DNA of 36,662 nucleotides from Flavobacterium psychrophilum (lineage in GTDB: Bacteria; Bacteroidota; Bacteroidia; Flavobacteriales; Flavobacteriaceae), in NCBI GenBank assembly GCA_003243255.1, contig QFQM01000024.1:1-36662 (forward strand), written 5' to 3'. The notes beneath the pieces are model-generated. The model was given only the letters and a program-made list of their open reading frames with translations, did no database searches and was not told the origin of the DNA. Positions 24,159-31,958 of this stretch are shown here, piece after piece; within the stretch, counting starts at the first letter, position 1, and the number at the start of each line of letters is the position of its first letter. The position numbers and the translations under genes were made by a program.

Positions 24159-25220
24159 ATGAAAACAATAACTTTTTATGTAGCAGGATTGCTATGCCTT
24201 CTTACGACCAAAGCATTATCTCAGGAAAAGAAACTAACGTTTGAACAGAGAGCAAGAGAAATATCTCAAAATATTGAGGCAATTACAAAACAGCAAAAAG
24301 ATTCGCTTAAAATAGAGGTTGAAGCTGTAAATGTTAAGCTTGATAACAAAGAAATTACCGAAGAGCAGGCTGAAGCACAAAAACAGCAGTATGCCGAAAA
24401 ACGTGCTAAAAATATTGAAACAAAGGTTGCTGTAGAGCAAGGCAGGCTGGATCAATTGGTAAAGGATAAAGTTGATGGAAAAGTAGCATATAAAAATCAT
24501 ACGATTCATGGTATCTCTTTTATCAGCTATGAAAAGGACGACGATGATGATACTACTAAAGTTTGGGTTAACCGTTATGACTATAAAAGAACTACTTCGC
24601 AGTTTGTGTTTGCTTTAGGTATTAACCGACTTATGACTGACGGAAAAGTGGATACTTCGAATTTTGAAGACAGGTCTGATTTTTATGAGTGGGGTGTGGC
24701 GTGGAATTCAAGGATATTCAAGAACAATAATCTCCTGCATTTTAAATACGGACTTTCGCTACAGTATAATAACTTAAGGCCAAAAGATGATAAGATATTT
24801 GTCGCTGACGGCGATAAGACAATATTAGTAGATTCAGGAAGGAATCTTGATAAAGTACGCCTTCGTTATGTAAATCTTGTTGTGCCAATGCATTTGGAGT
24901 TTGACTTTACGCCAAAAAAAGTAAATGGGGATAAAGTATATTATCCGATTCAAAAAAGCTTCAGGCTTGGTGTTGGTGGATATGCAGGCGTGAATGTAAA
25001 GGAAAAGCAGATTCTTAAATATAAAAACGATGATGGCAACAGGGTTAAGGATAAAACCAAAGGCGATTTTAATGTAAATGATTTTACATACGGATTAAGT
25101 GCTTATGTGGGTTATAGAGGTATTAGCGTGTATGCAAAATATGATCTTCAGCCGGTATTTAATAACAACGATATAGATCAGAATAACTTCTCTTTAGGAT
25201 TGCGTTTTGATTTCAATTAA
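24159..25220 (+). CDS. Exported protein with N-terminal coiled coil and outer-membrane beta-barrel-like domain
   Basis: 353 residues with signal peptide MKTITFYVAGLLCLLTTKALSQ. Residues about 24-105 are highly charged and helical (EQRAREISQNIEAITKQQKDS...), a likely coiled coil. An acidic patch, DDDDDTTK, follows. The remainder alternates hydrophobic and polar residues in the manner of an 8-10-strand barrel and ends with the strand SLGLRFDFN, whose terminal aromatic resembles BAM-signal barrels. It follows the sigma/TM pair by 34 bases and ends at a terminator, so it is probably the third gene of that operon and may be a direct target of the sigma factor. Confidence 0.75.
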   Translation: MKTITFYVAGLLCLLTTKALSQEKKLTFEQRAREISQNIEAITKQQKDSLKIEVEAVNVKLDNKEITEEQAEAQKQQYAEKRAKNIETKVAVEQGRLDQLVKDKVDGKVAYKNHTIHGISFISYEKDDDDDTTKVWVNRYDYKRTTSQFVFALGINRLMTDGKVDTSNFEDRSDFYEWGVAWNSRIFKNNNLLHFKYGLSLQYNNLRPKDDKIFVADGDKTILVDSGRNLDKVRLRYVNLVVPMHLEFDFTPKKVNGDKVYYPIQKSFRLGVGGYAGVNVKEKQILKYKNDDGNRVKDKTKGDFNVNDFTYGLSAYVGYRGISVYAKYDLQPVFNNNDIDQNNFSLGLRFDFN

Positions 25221-25250
25221 ACAATGGGTTAGTTTTGTACTTTGAAAGAA

Positions 25251-25279
25251 GGGTGTCGGCGTAAACGGCACCCTTTTTT
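25251..25279 (+). terminator. Intrinsic terminator of the sigma operon
   Basis: GGGTGTCG (25251-25258) pairs with CGGCACCC (25266-25273), with one U-G pair, and is followed by six T residues. Confidence 0.85.
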
Positions 25280-25313
25280 GTTTAAAATTACTCTGATTAA
25301 CGTTAAGTGTGTT

Positions 25314-25337
25314 AAAATACCCACTATTGGGTATTTT
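25314..25337. other. Nine-base-pair hairpin upstream of dnaG
   Basis: AAAATACCC / GGGTATTTT with a 6-base loop (ACTATT). It lacks a long T run. It precedes the candidate RNA promoter and may be a regulator site or a backup terminator. Confidence 0.5.
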
Positions 25338-25356
25338 CTGATGTGTAATACAGATG

Positions 25357-25515
25357 TATTTTTGAAAAAGTTTTTAGGGTTACTGTGAACAGTTAATCAC
25401 CCACAAGGAACCGTCCAATTCCGAGTGCTTTAACAGGGATCAGTGATCATTAGATGTAGTGTATTTCTTTTTTTTTGGTAATGAAAAGCAGGCTGAGTAA
25501 GAGCCTGCTTTTTTA
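25357..25515 (+). ncRNA. Candidate small RNA or dnaG leader/attenuator
   Basis: TATTTTTG (25357-25364) matches the -7 consensus, predicting a start near 25371. About 110 bases later a strong terminator (25484-25512) closes the unit. The interior has a nested hairpin GGGT..CTGT-GA-ACAG..ACCC (about 25377-25402) and GATC-AGT-GATC (25438-25448), and no ORF. dnaG has its own -7 boxes after the terminator. This suggests either an independent RNA of about 140 nt or an attenuated leader. No family was recognised. Confidence 0.4.
25484..25515 (+). terminator. Intrinsic terminator between candidate RNA and dnaG
   Basis: AAAAGCAGGCT (25484-25494) pairs with AGCCTGCTTTT (25502-25512) across the loop GAGTAAG, with more T residues after. 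No protein-coding gene ends nearby on this strand, which is why a transcribed RNA upstream is proposed. Confidence 0.88.
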
Positions 25516-25521
25516 TTTTTG

Positions 25522-25529
25522 TAACTTTG
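25522..25529 (+). promoter_or_regulatory. dnaG: -7 box of dnaG
   Basis: TAACTTTG is an exact TAnnTTTG match, 28 bases before the dnaG start. A second match, TATTTTTG, abuts it at 25514-25521. The -33 region falls inside the terminator and has no TTG. Confidence 0.45.
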
Positions 25530-25557
25530 GCACTCATAATATTTTTCCACTTACATC

Positions 25558-27564
25558 TTGATATCCAAAGCCAGTATAGATACCGTTTTTGAGACCGCCC
25601 GCGTTGAGGAGGTTATTGGTGATTTCGTTAACTTAAAAAGGGCAGGTACCAACCTTAAGGGGCTGAGTCCGTTCAGTAACGAAAAGTCACCTTCTTTCAT
25701 GGTATCTCCGGTAAAACAGATATGGAAAGATTTCAGTTCGGGAAAAGGGGGTAATGCTGTTGCCTTTTTGATGGAGCACGAGCATTTTACCTATCCTGAA
25801 GCCATTCGCTACCTCGCGAAAAAATACAATATCGAACTCGAAGAAACGGAACAAACGGAGCAGGATAAGGAGCAGGCGAATGAAAAAGAAAGTATGTACC
25901 TGGTTTCAGAGTTTGCCCAAAAGTATTTTCAGAATACACTTTTAAACACCGATGAAGGCCAGGCTATAGGTTACTCTTATTTTAAAGAGCGTGGTTTTAC
26001 AGGTGATACCATAAAGAAATTTGGTTTGGGATATTCTCCGGAAGAGTGGGATGCTTTTACTAAGGAAGCTCTTGGGAAAGCCTACAAGCTCGAATATCTG
26101 GATAAAACAGGTCTTACTATAACAAGGGAAGACGGAAGGCATATCGACCGTTTCAGGGGGCGTGTGATGTTTCCTATACAGAGTATGTCTGGCCGTGTGC
26201 TTGGTTTTGGAGGAAGGATACTGACCAACGATAAAAAAGCGGCTAAATACCTTAATTCACCAGAAAGCGATATTTATCATAAGAGTAAAGTGCTTTACGG
26301 GATTTATCACGCCAAACAGGCTATAGCCAAACAGGATAACTGTTTCCTTGTGGAAGGATATACGGATGTGATACAATTCCATCAGGCGGGTATAGAGAAT
26401 ACAGTAGCCTCATCGGGGACTGCGCTTACGCCGGATCAGATAAGGCTGATCAACAGGCTGACAAAAAACATTACGGTACTTTTTGATGGTGATGCAGCAG
26501 GTTTAAGGGCATCGATTCGTGGTATAGATCTTATCCTTGAAGAAGGAATGAATGTGAAGGTATGCGCTTTCCCGGATGGTGAAGACCCTGATAGCTTTGC
26601 AAAAAAGACACCACATGATGAATTGGTAGCCTACCTTAATGATAATGCCAAAGACTTTATACAGTTCAAGGCCGGACTCCTTATGGATGAGGCGAAGAAC
26701 GACCCTGTGAAAAAGGCAGGACTGATTAGGGATATGGTAACAAGTATCTCTAAAATACCGGATCGTATACAGCGTGAGATTTATATTCAGGAATGTGCAC
26801 GCATTATGGATATTTCTGAACAGGTGCTTTCCAGTACGCTTGCCCAGCTGGTGCAAAAAGATGTGGCTGATGCAGGCAAAAAAATGAAGGAGGAGCAGCG
26901 TGAGAATGCAATGAAGCCTGTTTATGAGGAGGAGATGGGAATGTATGGCGAATATCCTGTAGATAATCAGGAGGCTAATTCTATGGATGGTATTGAAAAA
27001 GCAATTGTAGATGCGCTTTTAAAATACGGACATGTAGAAGAAGAATTTGAAGACACTTATGTGAAGTTTGACGAGTTTGGGGTTGAGAAGGTTGTTAAGG
27101 AGAAAAAAAGCTGCCGTGTATACGAAAGAGTATATATGAATATGGTGGAAGATGAAATAGAATTCTCTAATACGGACTTTAAAAAAATGTATGATGAATT
27201 GATTTATAAGTCATACGGTTTAACCGAAAAAAGGGCGTTTTCAATTAACGATGTTTCTCATGATTTACAGGGACTGGCTACAGAATTGTATATGGAAGAC
27301 GAAAAATATCTTTTAAGTGGGTGGGAAGAAAAGCAAAGTATACCTGTCAGGTCTAAATTTGATACGATAGTAAATCATATCGATCAGCTAATCCTGGATT
27401 TAAGATGGAGGCTTATGGATAAATATATAGCCAGCCTTATTTCGCAAGTCCTGCCCAATGTGGATAATAATGAGACAATGACACAGATTAGGGATAATCA
27501 GGTATTTATTAATAAGGTGTCGGAAAAACTCGGAAGGATAAGAGTACGGAAATTAAATATATAA
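25558..27564 (+). CDS. dnaG: DNA primase DnaG lacking the zinc-ribbon ligands
   Basis: 668 residues; synthesises RNA primers at the replication fork. The TTG start gives MISKASIDTVFETARVEEVI, the normal DnaG N-terminus. The TOPRIM core is intact: Glu266 in LVEGYTD and Asp310/Asp312 in FDGDAAG. The C-terminal region should bind the DnaB helicase. The oddity is the zinc-binding domain. The fold landmarks PF-NEK-PSF and F--GKGGNAVAF are kept, but the four ligands of the C-x2-H...C-x2-C site are Ser37, Ser40, Asp58 and Ser61. It therefore probably does not bind zinc. The gene ends at a strong terminator. Confidence 0.96.
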   Translation: MISKASIDTVFETARVEEVIGDFVNLKRAGTNLKGLSPFSNEKSPSFMVSPVKQIWKDFSSGKGGNAVAFLMEHEHFTYPEAIRYLAKKYNIELEETEQTEQDKEQANEKESMYLVSEFAQKYFQNTLLNTDEGQAIGYSYFKERGFTGDTIKKFGLGYSPEEWDAFTKEALGKAYKLEYLDKTGLTITREDGRHIDRFRGRVMFPIQSMSGRVLGFGGRILTNDKKAAKYLNSPESDIYHKSKVLYGIYHAKQAIAKQDNCFLVEGYTDVIQFHQAGIENTVASSGTALTPDQIRLINRLTKNITVLFDGDAAGLRASIRGIDLILEEGMNVKVCAFPDGEDPDSFAKKTPHDELVAYLNDNAKDFIQFKAGLLMDEAKNDPVKKAGLIRDMVTSISKIPDRIQREIYIQECARIMDISEQVLSSTLAQLVQKDVADAGKKMKEEQRENAMKPVYEEEMGMYGEYPVDNQEANSMDGIEKAIVDALLKYGHVEEEFEDTYVKFDEFGVEKVVKEKKSCRVYERVYMNMVEDEIEFSNTDFKKMYDELIYKSYGLTEKRAFSINDVSHDLQGLATELYMEDEKYLLSGWEEKQSIPVRSKFDTIVNHIDQLILDLRWRLMDKYIASLISQVLPNVDNNETMTQIRDNQVFINKVSEKLGRIRVRKLNI

Positions 27565-27597
27565 AAACGCCCCGGTAGTAAGCGGGGCGTTTTTTTT
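27564..27597 (+). terminator. Intrinsic terminator of dnaG
   Basis: ACGCCCCG (27567-27574) pairs with CGGGGCGT (27583-27590), flanked by A and T runs; eight T residues follow the stem. The dnaG stop codon abuts the hairpin. Confidence 0.93.
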
Positions 27598-27683
27598 GGT
27601 TGGTGGGGGATTGGATAAAACAATACCGCCACTAGTACTTTATAGTAAGTGTAATGTTGTTTTCCGTGGATGGGTGGTTTTGA

Positions 27684-28313
27684 TTAAACAATGTCTAACG
27701 TTTTTGCTTTGTTAACAAGGTCTACAAGGTTAGTAACATGTAGTTTTGTCAGCAGTCGCAGTTTGTAAGTACTGATTGTTTTCTCATTTAGGTCAAGCAG
27801 TTTTGCGATCTCTTTGTTTTTCTTGCCTTCACTAAGGTAACGCAGTACCTCAATTTCCCTTGAAGACAATTTCCTGTATAAACGCTCGGATTTTTTTCCT
27901 TTGTTTAGCAGGGCAAGGTTTTTCTTAACAGCTTCGCTGAATACTACTTCACCTTCGTTAACTTTTTTGATCGCATTTTCAAGCTCTTCCATTTTAGCAC
28001 TTTTATGCACATAAGCAGAAACTCCTGCTTTTAGGGCATTAGGCGCATAAATCTGTTCTGCAAGGTTAGTGAAGATAATCACTTTGGTTTCAGGAAAATC
28101 CTTAACCAGAGATTTTACCGAACTAATACTGGTCAATCCTTCCAGTTCCAGGTCAATCACAGCAACATCTACTGATTTTTTGCCCAGGGTATCCAAAAGA
28201 CTGTCCAGGTTGTTCACCACACCTGCAAAGCTGATTTGCGGATTATCGCTGAAATACGATTTCATGCCGTAGTGCACTACGGGGTGATTGTCCGCGAGGC
28301 ATAGTTTGATCAT
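27684..28313 (-). CDS. NarL/LuxR-type response regulator
   Basis: 209 residues. The receiver domain (1-120) has the acidic pocket at Asp8 (LADNHP), the phosphoacceptor Asp54 (VIDLELEG), a Thr in IIFTNLAE and the conserved Lys in VHKSAKM. The C-terminal LuxR-type helix-turn-helix (about 145-205) reads LSSREIEVLRYLSEG...NKEIAKLLDLNEKTISTYK. No histidine kinase gene is adjacent, so it is an orphan here. It is divergent from nothing and lies between the dnaG terminator and nadE, on the same strand as nadE. Likely a cytoplasmic transcription factor; targets unknown. Confidence 0.92.
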   Translation of the reverse strand: MIKLCLADNHPVVHYGMKSYFSDNPQISFAGVVNNLDSLLDTLGKKSVDVAVIDLELEGLTSISSVKSLVKDFPETKVIIFTNLAEQIYAPNALKAGVSAYVHKSAKMEELENAIKKVNEGEVVFSEAVKKNLALLNKGKKSERLYRKLSSREIEVLRYLSEGKKNKEIAKLLDLNEKTISTYKLRLLTKLHVTNLVDLVNKAKTLDIV

Positions 28314-28388
28314 AATTGTTAGATTTTTGGGTTTAGACTATAGTAAATTTAATAATTTAATTCTTAAAGAATTGTGAATGAAGGAATT

Positions 28389-29195
28389 TTATTTCAATTT
28401 CTGTGGGATTTTGCAGACAGGTATTGGTTTCATCTTGTGTTGGTTAATGGTATTCAGTCGTTTATAAATTTCAAAAACCTCTTTTTTCCTTCCGGTAAAA
28501 TCGTTATGGTCCTTTCCGTTATCTAACTGTTCCATTGCCCATTCTAATTCGTCATAGCTGGCACCAAGCTGGTCTTCGTCGCTTCGGTCGTCACCAAAAA
28601 GCCCGTCAGTTGGCTTGGCTGTTATAATAGTTTCGGTTACATCCAAATATTTTGCAAGTTCTCTCACTTCCGATTTTAAAAGATCGGCAATAGGGCTTAT
28701 ATCAACACCTCCATCGCCATATTTCGTAAAAAAACCTACTCCAAAGTCCTCTACCTTGTTTCCTGTTCCGGCTACAAGCGCACTGTGCAGGCCTGCATGA
28801 TAATATAAGGTTGTCATCCTGAGCCTTGCTCTTGTATTAGCAAGTGTCAGGTCCAGTATATACGGATTTTCGCTCGATGGGGTTTGTTCTTTAAAAATTT
28901 CAAACACCGGCGTCAGGTCAGTTCGTATCGAAGATACATTATCAAAGCGTTCTTTCAGGTTTTTAATATGTTCCTGAGCACGGCTTACATGGCTTGCTGC
29001 CTGATGTATTGGCATTTCTACACAAAGTGTAGGCAATCCTGTCTGTGCACACAGTGTTGAAGTTAAGGCAGAATCAATTCCGCCTGATATGCCTACAACA
29101 AAACCCTTTACTCCTGCGTTTTGAGCATAGTGAAGTAACCAGTTTACAATATGTTTATTTATAGCTTCTTCCTGGAAAGAGGACTTGATGGGCAT
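28389..29195 (-). CDS. nadE: NH3-dependent NAD+ synthetase
   Basis: 268 residues, the short ammonia-using form without a glutaminase domain. The ATP-pyrophosphatase P-loop is VGISGGIDSA (SGGIDS at 37-42). Later motifs include GTGNKVEDFGVGFFTKYGDGGVDISP (quoted in parts: GTGNK, FTKYGDGG) and AKPTDGLF, which bind deamido-NAD and the second ATP site. It converts nicotinic acid adenine dinucleotide to NAD+, the last step of NAD synthesis. It is divergent from gldB across an 87-base gap, an arrangement I recall from Flavobacterium johnsoniae. Confidence 0.95.
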   Translation of the reverse strand: MPIKSSFQEEAINKHIVNWLLHYAQNAGVKGFVVGISGGIDSALTSTLCAQTGLPTLCVEMPIHQAASHVSRAQEHIKNLKERFDNVSSIRTDLTPVFEIFKEQTPSSENPYILDLTLANTRARLRMTTLYYHAGLHSALVAGTGNKVEDFGVGFFTKYGDGGVDISPIADLLKSEVRELAKYLDVTETIITAKPTDGLFGDDRSDEDQLGASYDELEWAMEQLDNGKDHNDFTGRKKEVFEIYKRLNTINQHKMKPIPVCKIPQKLK

Positions 29196-29222
29196 AATTT
29201 TCGTTATTAAATGACTGCGTCG

Positions 29223-29230
29223 TATATTTG
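29223..29230 (+). promoter_or_regulatory. gldB: -7 box of the gldBC operon
   Basis: TATATTTG, an exact match, 52 bases before the gldB ATG, predicting a leader of about 46 bases. At the -33 spacing only TTCG/GTT is seen, so the upstream element is weak. Confidence 0.5.
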
Positions 29231-29282
29231 CCGATAAAATTATAAAAACCTTAATAAGAAATTACTAATAAAAATACAAAAA

Positions 29283-30245
29283 ATGAAGAAATATATCTTT
29301 CTCGTTGCGCTTGTGGCTCTTTTAGCGGGTTGTAAGAAGGAAAGTGAAGCGGAAAAAAAGATTGCCGCGATACCTGTTCCTGAAGTAAAGATTGAGCGTT
29401 TCGATAAGGAGTTTTTTGCAAAAGGGCCACAGGGACTGGTTGAGCTAAAGCAAAAATTTCCCTATCTTTTTCCTGAAGGGAATGCGGATGCAGTATGGGT
29501 AAATAAGATGCAGGATCCTTTTATGCTTAAGCTGAAAGCTGAGGTTGACAAAAAATTCTCTAATATCAATCAGCTTGAAGATGAGGTTGGTGCGTTTCTT
29601 CAGCATGTAAAATATTACTACCCGCAATTACCTACACCTAAAGTGGTAACGCTGGTTAGCGATGATACCGATATCAAGGCTGTATATACGCCTGAAGTTA
29701 TCCTTATCCCGCTTAGCCTTTATTTAGGTAAGGATAATTACCTGTATGAAGGGCTTAATAAATATGAGATTCAGCAGTATGTGCCCGAGCAGATAATGCC
29801 GGATATTACATCATCATTCATGTATGGGAAAATAGCTCCGCCACGCGACAGGCAACTGCTGTCGCTAATGATATACTGGGGTAAGGAGCTTTATGCTAAA
29901 GACCTGCTTATTCCTGATACGCCTGAAAACGACAGGATAGGTTACACGAAAGAACAAATGGCATGGGCTGCAGCTAATGAAACTGAGATATGGCGTTATT
30001 TTGTTGACAAAAAGCTGCTTTATGATTCAGATCCGAAATTGCCGGCACGTTTTATAAATCCTGCACCGTTCTCTAAATTCTACCTTGAGCTTGATAATGA
30101 ATCACCGGGAAGGATAGGGCAGTGGATAGGCTGGCAGATTGTTAAAGCTTACGCTGAAAATAATAAAAATGTAACTTTGCAGGATCTTTTGGCGATGGAT
30201 GCCAAAACAATCTTTGATAATTCTAAATACAAACCCAAAAAGTAA
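29283..30245 (+). CDS. gldB: Gliding motility lipoprotein GldB
   Basis: 320 residues. The lipoprotein signal ends in LLAGC (Cys17), followed by KKESEAEKK. The body carries recognisable GldB features: PEVKIERFDKEFF, LSLYLGKDNY, and near the C-terminus ESPGRIGQWIGWQIVKAY. In F. johnsoniae GldB is required for gliding; its exact place in the T9SS/gliding machinery is less clear than for GldKLMN. It overlaps gldC by one base (TAATG), so the two are translationally coupled. Confidence 0.93.
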   Translation: MKKYIFLVALVALLAGCKKESEAEKKIAAIPVPEVKIERFDKEFFAKGPQGLVELKQKFPYLFPEGNADAVWVNKMQDPFMLKLKAEVDKKFSNINQLEDEVGAFLQHVKYYYPQLPTPKVVTLVSDDTDIKAVYTPEVILIPLSLYLGKDNYLYEGLNKYEIQQYVPEQIMPDITSSFMYGKIAPPRDRQLLSLMIYWGKELYAKDLLIPDTPENDRIGYTKEQMAWAAANETEIWRYFVDKKLLYDSDPKLPARFINPAPFSKFYLELDNESPGRIGQWIGWQIVKAYAENNKNVTLQDLLAMDAKTIFDNSKYKPKK

Positions 30246-30586
30246 TGTCTAAAAAACCTTTGACGTCTGAAATAAAAGTAATAGTTGAGCTGGATGAGAA
30301 CCGCGTTCCTGAAAAACTTTTCTGGACTGCCCGCGATGGCGGTGTAGATAAAGAGGAGTCTAAAGCGGTAATGCTGTCGGTTTGGGATAGCAAAGCACAG
30401 GAAAGCATGCGTATTGATCTTTGGACTAAAGATATGCCGGTTGACGAAATGAAGGTGTTCTATCACCAGACGCTTGTATCAATGGCTGATACTTTTGAGC
30501 GTGCTACCGGCGACAAAAAAATGAGCGATACCATGAAAGATTTCTGTGATTATTTTGCAGAGAAACTTGAAATTGGAAAGAAATAA
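30245..30586 (+). CDS. gldC: Gliding motility protein GldC
   Basis: 113 residues with no signal peptide, hence probably cytoplasmic. The sequence LTSEIKVIVELDENRVPEKLFWTA (read in parts) and the ending MKDFCDYFAEKLEIG are characteristic of GldC, which always follows gldB in the gliding flavobacteria I recall. GldC supports gliding but is not strictly required in F. johnsoniae. It begins at the last base of the gldB stop. A hairpin 20 bases after the stop ends the operon and also serves the convergent AraC-type gene. Confidence 0.93.
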   Translation: MSKKPLTSEIKVIVELDENRVPEKLFWTARDGGVDKEESKAVMLSVWDSKAQESMRIDLWTKDMPVDEMKVFYHQTLVSMADTFERATGDKKMSDTMKDFCDYFAEKLEIGKK

Positions 30587-30606
30587 TTCTTTTAATATTT
30601 TTGCAG

Positions 30607-30628
30607 AAAGCGGCTTAGGCCGCTTTTT
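30607..30628. terminator. Shared terminator of gldBC and the AraC-type gene
   Basis: AAAGCGGC / GCCGCTTT with loop TTAG, flanked by T residues on the plus side. The loop contains the complement of the AraC-type gene's TAA stop (30615-30617), so one arm is coding and the other non-coding for that gene. Confidence 0.85.
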
Positions 30629-31679
30629 CTTTTATATATCCTGACGGTGTAGTGCCGGTTATCTTTTTAAAATACTGGTTAAACGACGCTTTGGTCTTAA
30701 AGCCACAGTCATATGCCAGCGGTAGTAACCGCATATTCTTCTTGGGATTTTCATCTAGTCGTGCCAGTACTTCTTTTACCCTGTATTCGTTGATATACTG
30801 GTAAAATGGCTTTTTTGCATAAATGTTGAGTGTCTCTGAGATGTGATGCCTGTTAATGCCGGATGCTATAGCAAGTTTTTCAAGAGAAAGTTCTTCATCT
30901 CTGTAAAGCTGCTTTTCCTGCAATAGTTGTTCAAGCGCGTTGAATATTTCCCGATGACGGGCATTTGGCAGTGCCTGCTTACGCTCGTTTGTTTCGCTTG
31001 AAACATGACCCCGCTTTGCTTGGGGGGCTTCCTTTACAATAGGGGCAGGCTGCCCAAACCAAAATAGTAAAACAGGTATGCTTGCCAGCAAAATATAGAT
31101 AATACTGCGGATATAAGGATTTATGCCGGCGTTTAAATTTCCGAATATTAGAAGACAAATTTCGGTTATGCCTAGTGCTATAAGTATCTGTCTTAATCCT
31201 CTGATAATGTATTTATCGTTTGTAGGTAAGGTGTTTTTTGCTGAGGAAAGGAATCCGAATACAATGTGAGATGCTACGATCGGAACAAAAACTACCGAAT
31301 TATAAAATTGTAATATAGATGTTCCCTGTACAGGATATGCTGTTATTGCCAGCGAAGTGCATGTGTATAGTGTGATTACCATGATGAGCGGGATAAAAAG
31401 ATACCACATTTTAGAAGTTACAAAATCAATATTGTTCTTTTTTCGGGCATATAGGTAAACTAATGGTCCGTAGGCTAATTGTATGCCTGTATGCATTCTG
31501 AATGTAACGTTTTGATTTTCTACAACTGTAAAAATGTAAAGCTTGGCTGCAAAATGTATCCCAATACATCCTAAAAGCAGTATTAAAAGGTAATTAGCCC
31601 TGTGCTTTTCCATTCGCAATACGATGAATGCTATGGCCAGCACAATTTGCAGTAATCCTGTAATTAATATGTAGTTCAT
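30615..31679 (-). CDS. Membrane-bound AraC-type transcriptional regulator
   Basis: 354 residues. The N-terminal 215 residues hold about seven hydrophobic helices (for example ILITGLLQIVLAIAFIVL and IIYILLASIPVLLFWFG). A charged linker follows (about 216-245). The C-terminal 105 residues are an AraC-type helix-turn-helix domain (LSLEKLAIASGINRHHISETL; YDCGFKTKASFNQYFKKITGTTPSGY). This 7TM-plus-AraC layout is common in Bacteroidota and suggests a sensor that acts from the inner membrane. The ligand is unknown. Its stop lies in the loop of the shared terminator. Confidence 0.9.
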   Translation of the reverse strand: MNYILITGLLQIVLAIAFIVLRMEKHRANYLLILLLGCIGIHFAAKLYIFTVVENQNVTFRMHTGIQLAYGPLVYLYARKKNNIDFVTSKMWYLFIPLIMVITLYTCTSLAITAYPVQGTSILQFYNSVVFVPIVASHIVFGFLSSAKNTLPTNDKYIIRGLRQILIALGITEICLLIFGNLNAGINPYIRSIIYILLASIPVLLFWFGQPAPIVKEAPQAKRGHVSSETNERKQALPNARHREIFNALEQLLQEKQLYRDEELSLEKLAIASGINRHHISETLNIYAKKPFYQYINEYRVKEVLARLDENPKKNMRLLPLAYDCGFKTKASFNQYFKKITGTTPSGYIKEKAA

Positions 31680-31696
31680 TTATTGTAAATCTGGCT

Positions 31697-31704
31697 CAAA
31701 AATA
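31697..31704 (-). promoter_or_regulatory. -7 box of the AraC-type gene
   Basis: TATTTTTG on the minus strand, 17 bases upstream of the ATG. The -33 element is not seen. Confidence 0.4.
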
Positions 31705-31958
31705 GCTACGAACAGGTTAAGGGTGTGTTGTTTTAATGTTATCAAAATATTTTTCCTGTCAGATAACCATAAATTAACATAAGGGTAAGTATTTGGTATG
31801 TAGATGCCTGTGGGTAAATCTGGTTCGGTATTTACTTTTTTAAACAGATTTTTTTAAGATGGTCGTGAGTAAAAATCATTCTTTTCAATTTTGCTGAGGG
31901 GAAATAAAAGCGGGCCTGCTGATTTATCCTTTAATGGTAATAATTAAAAAAATCAGAA

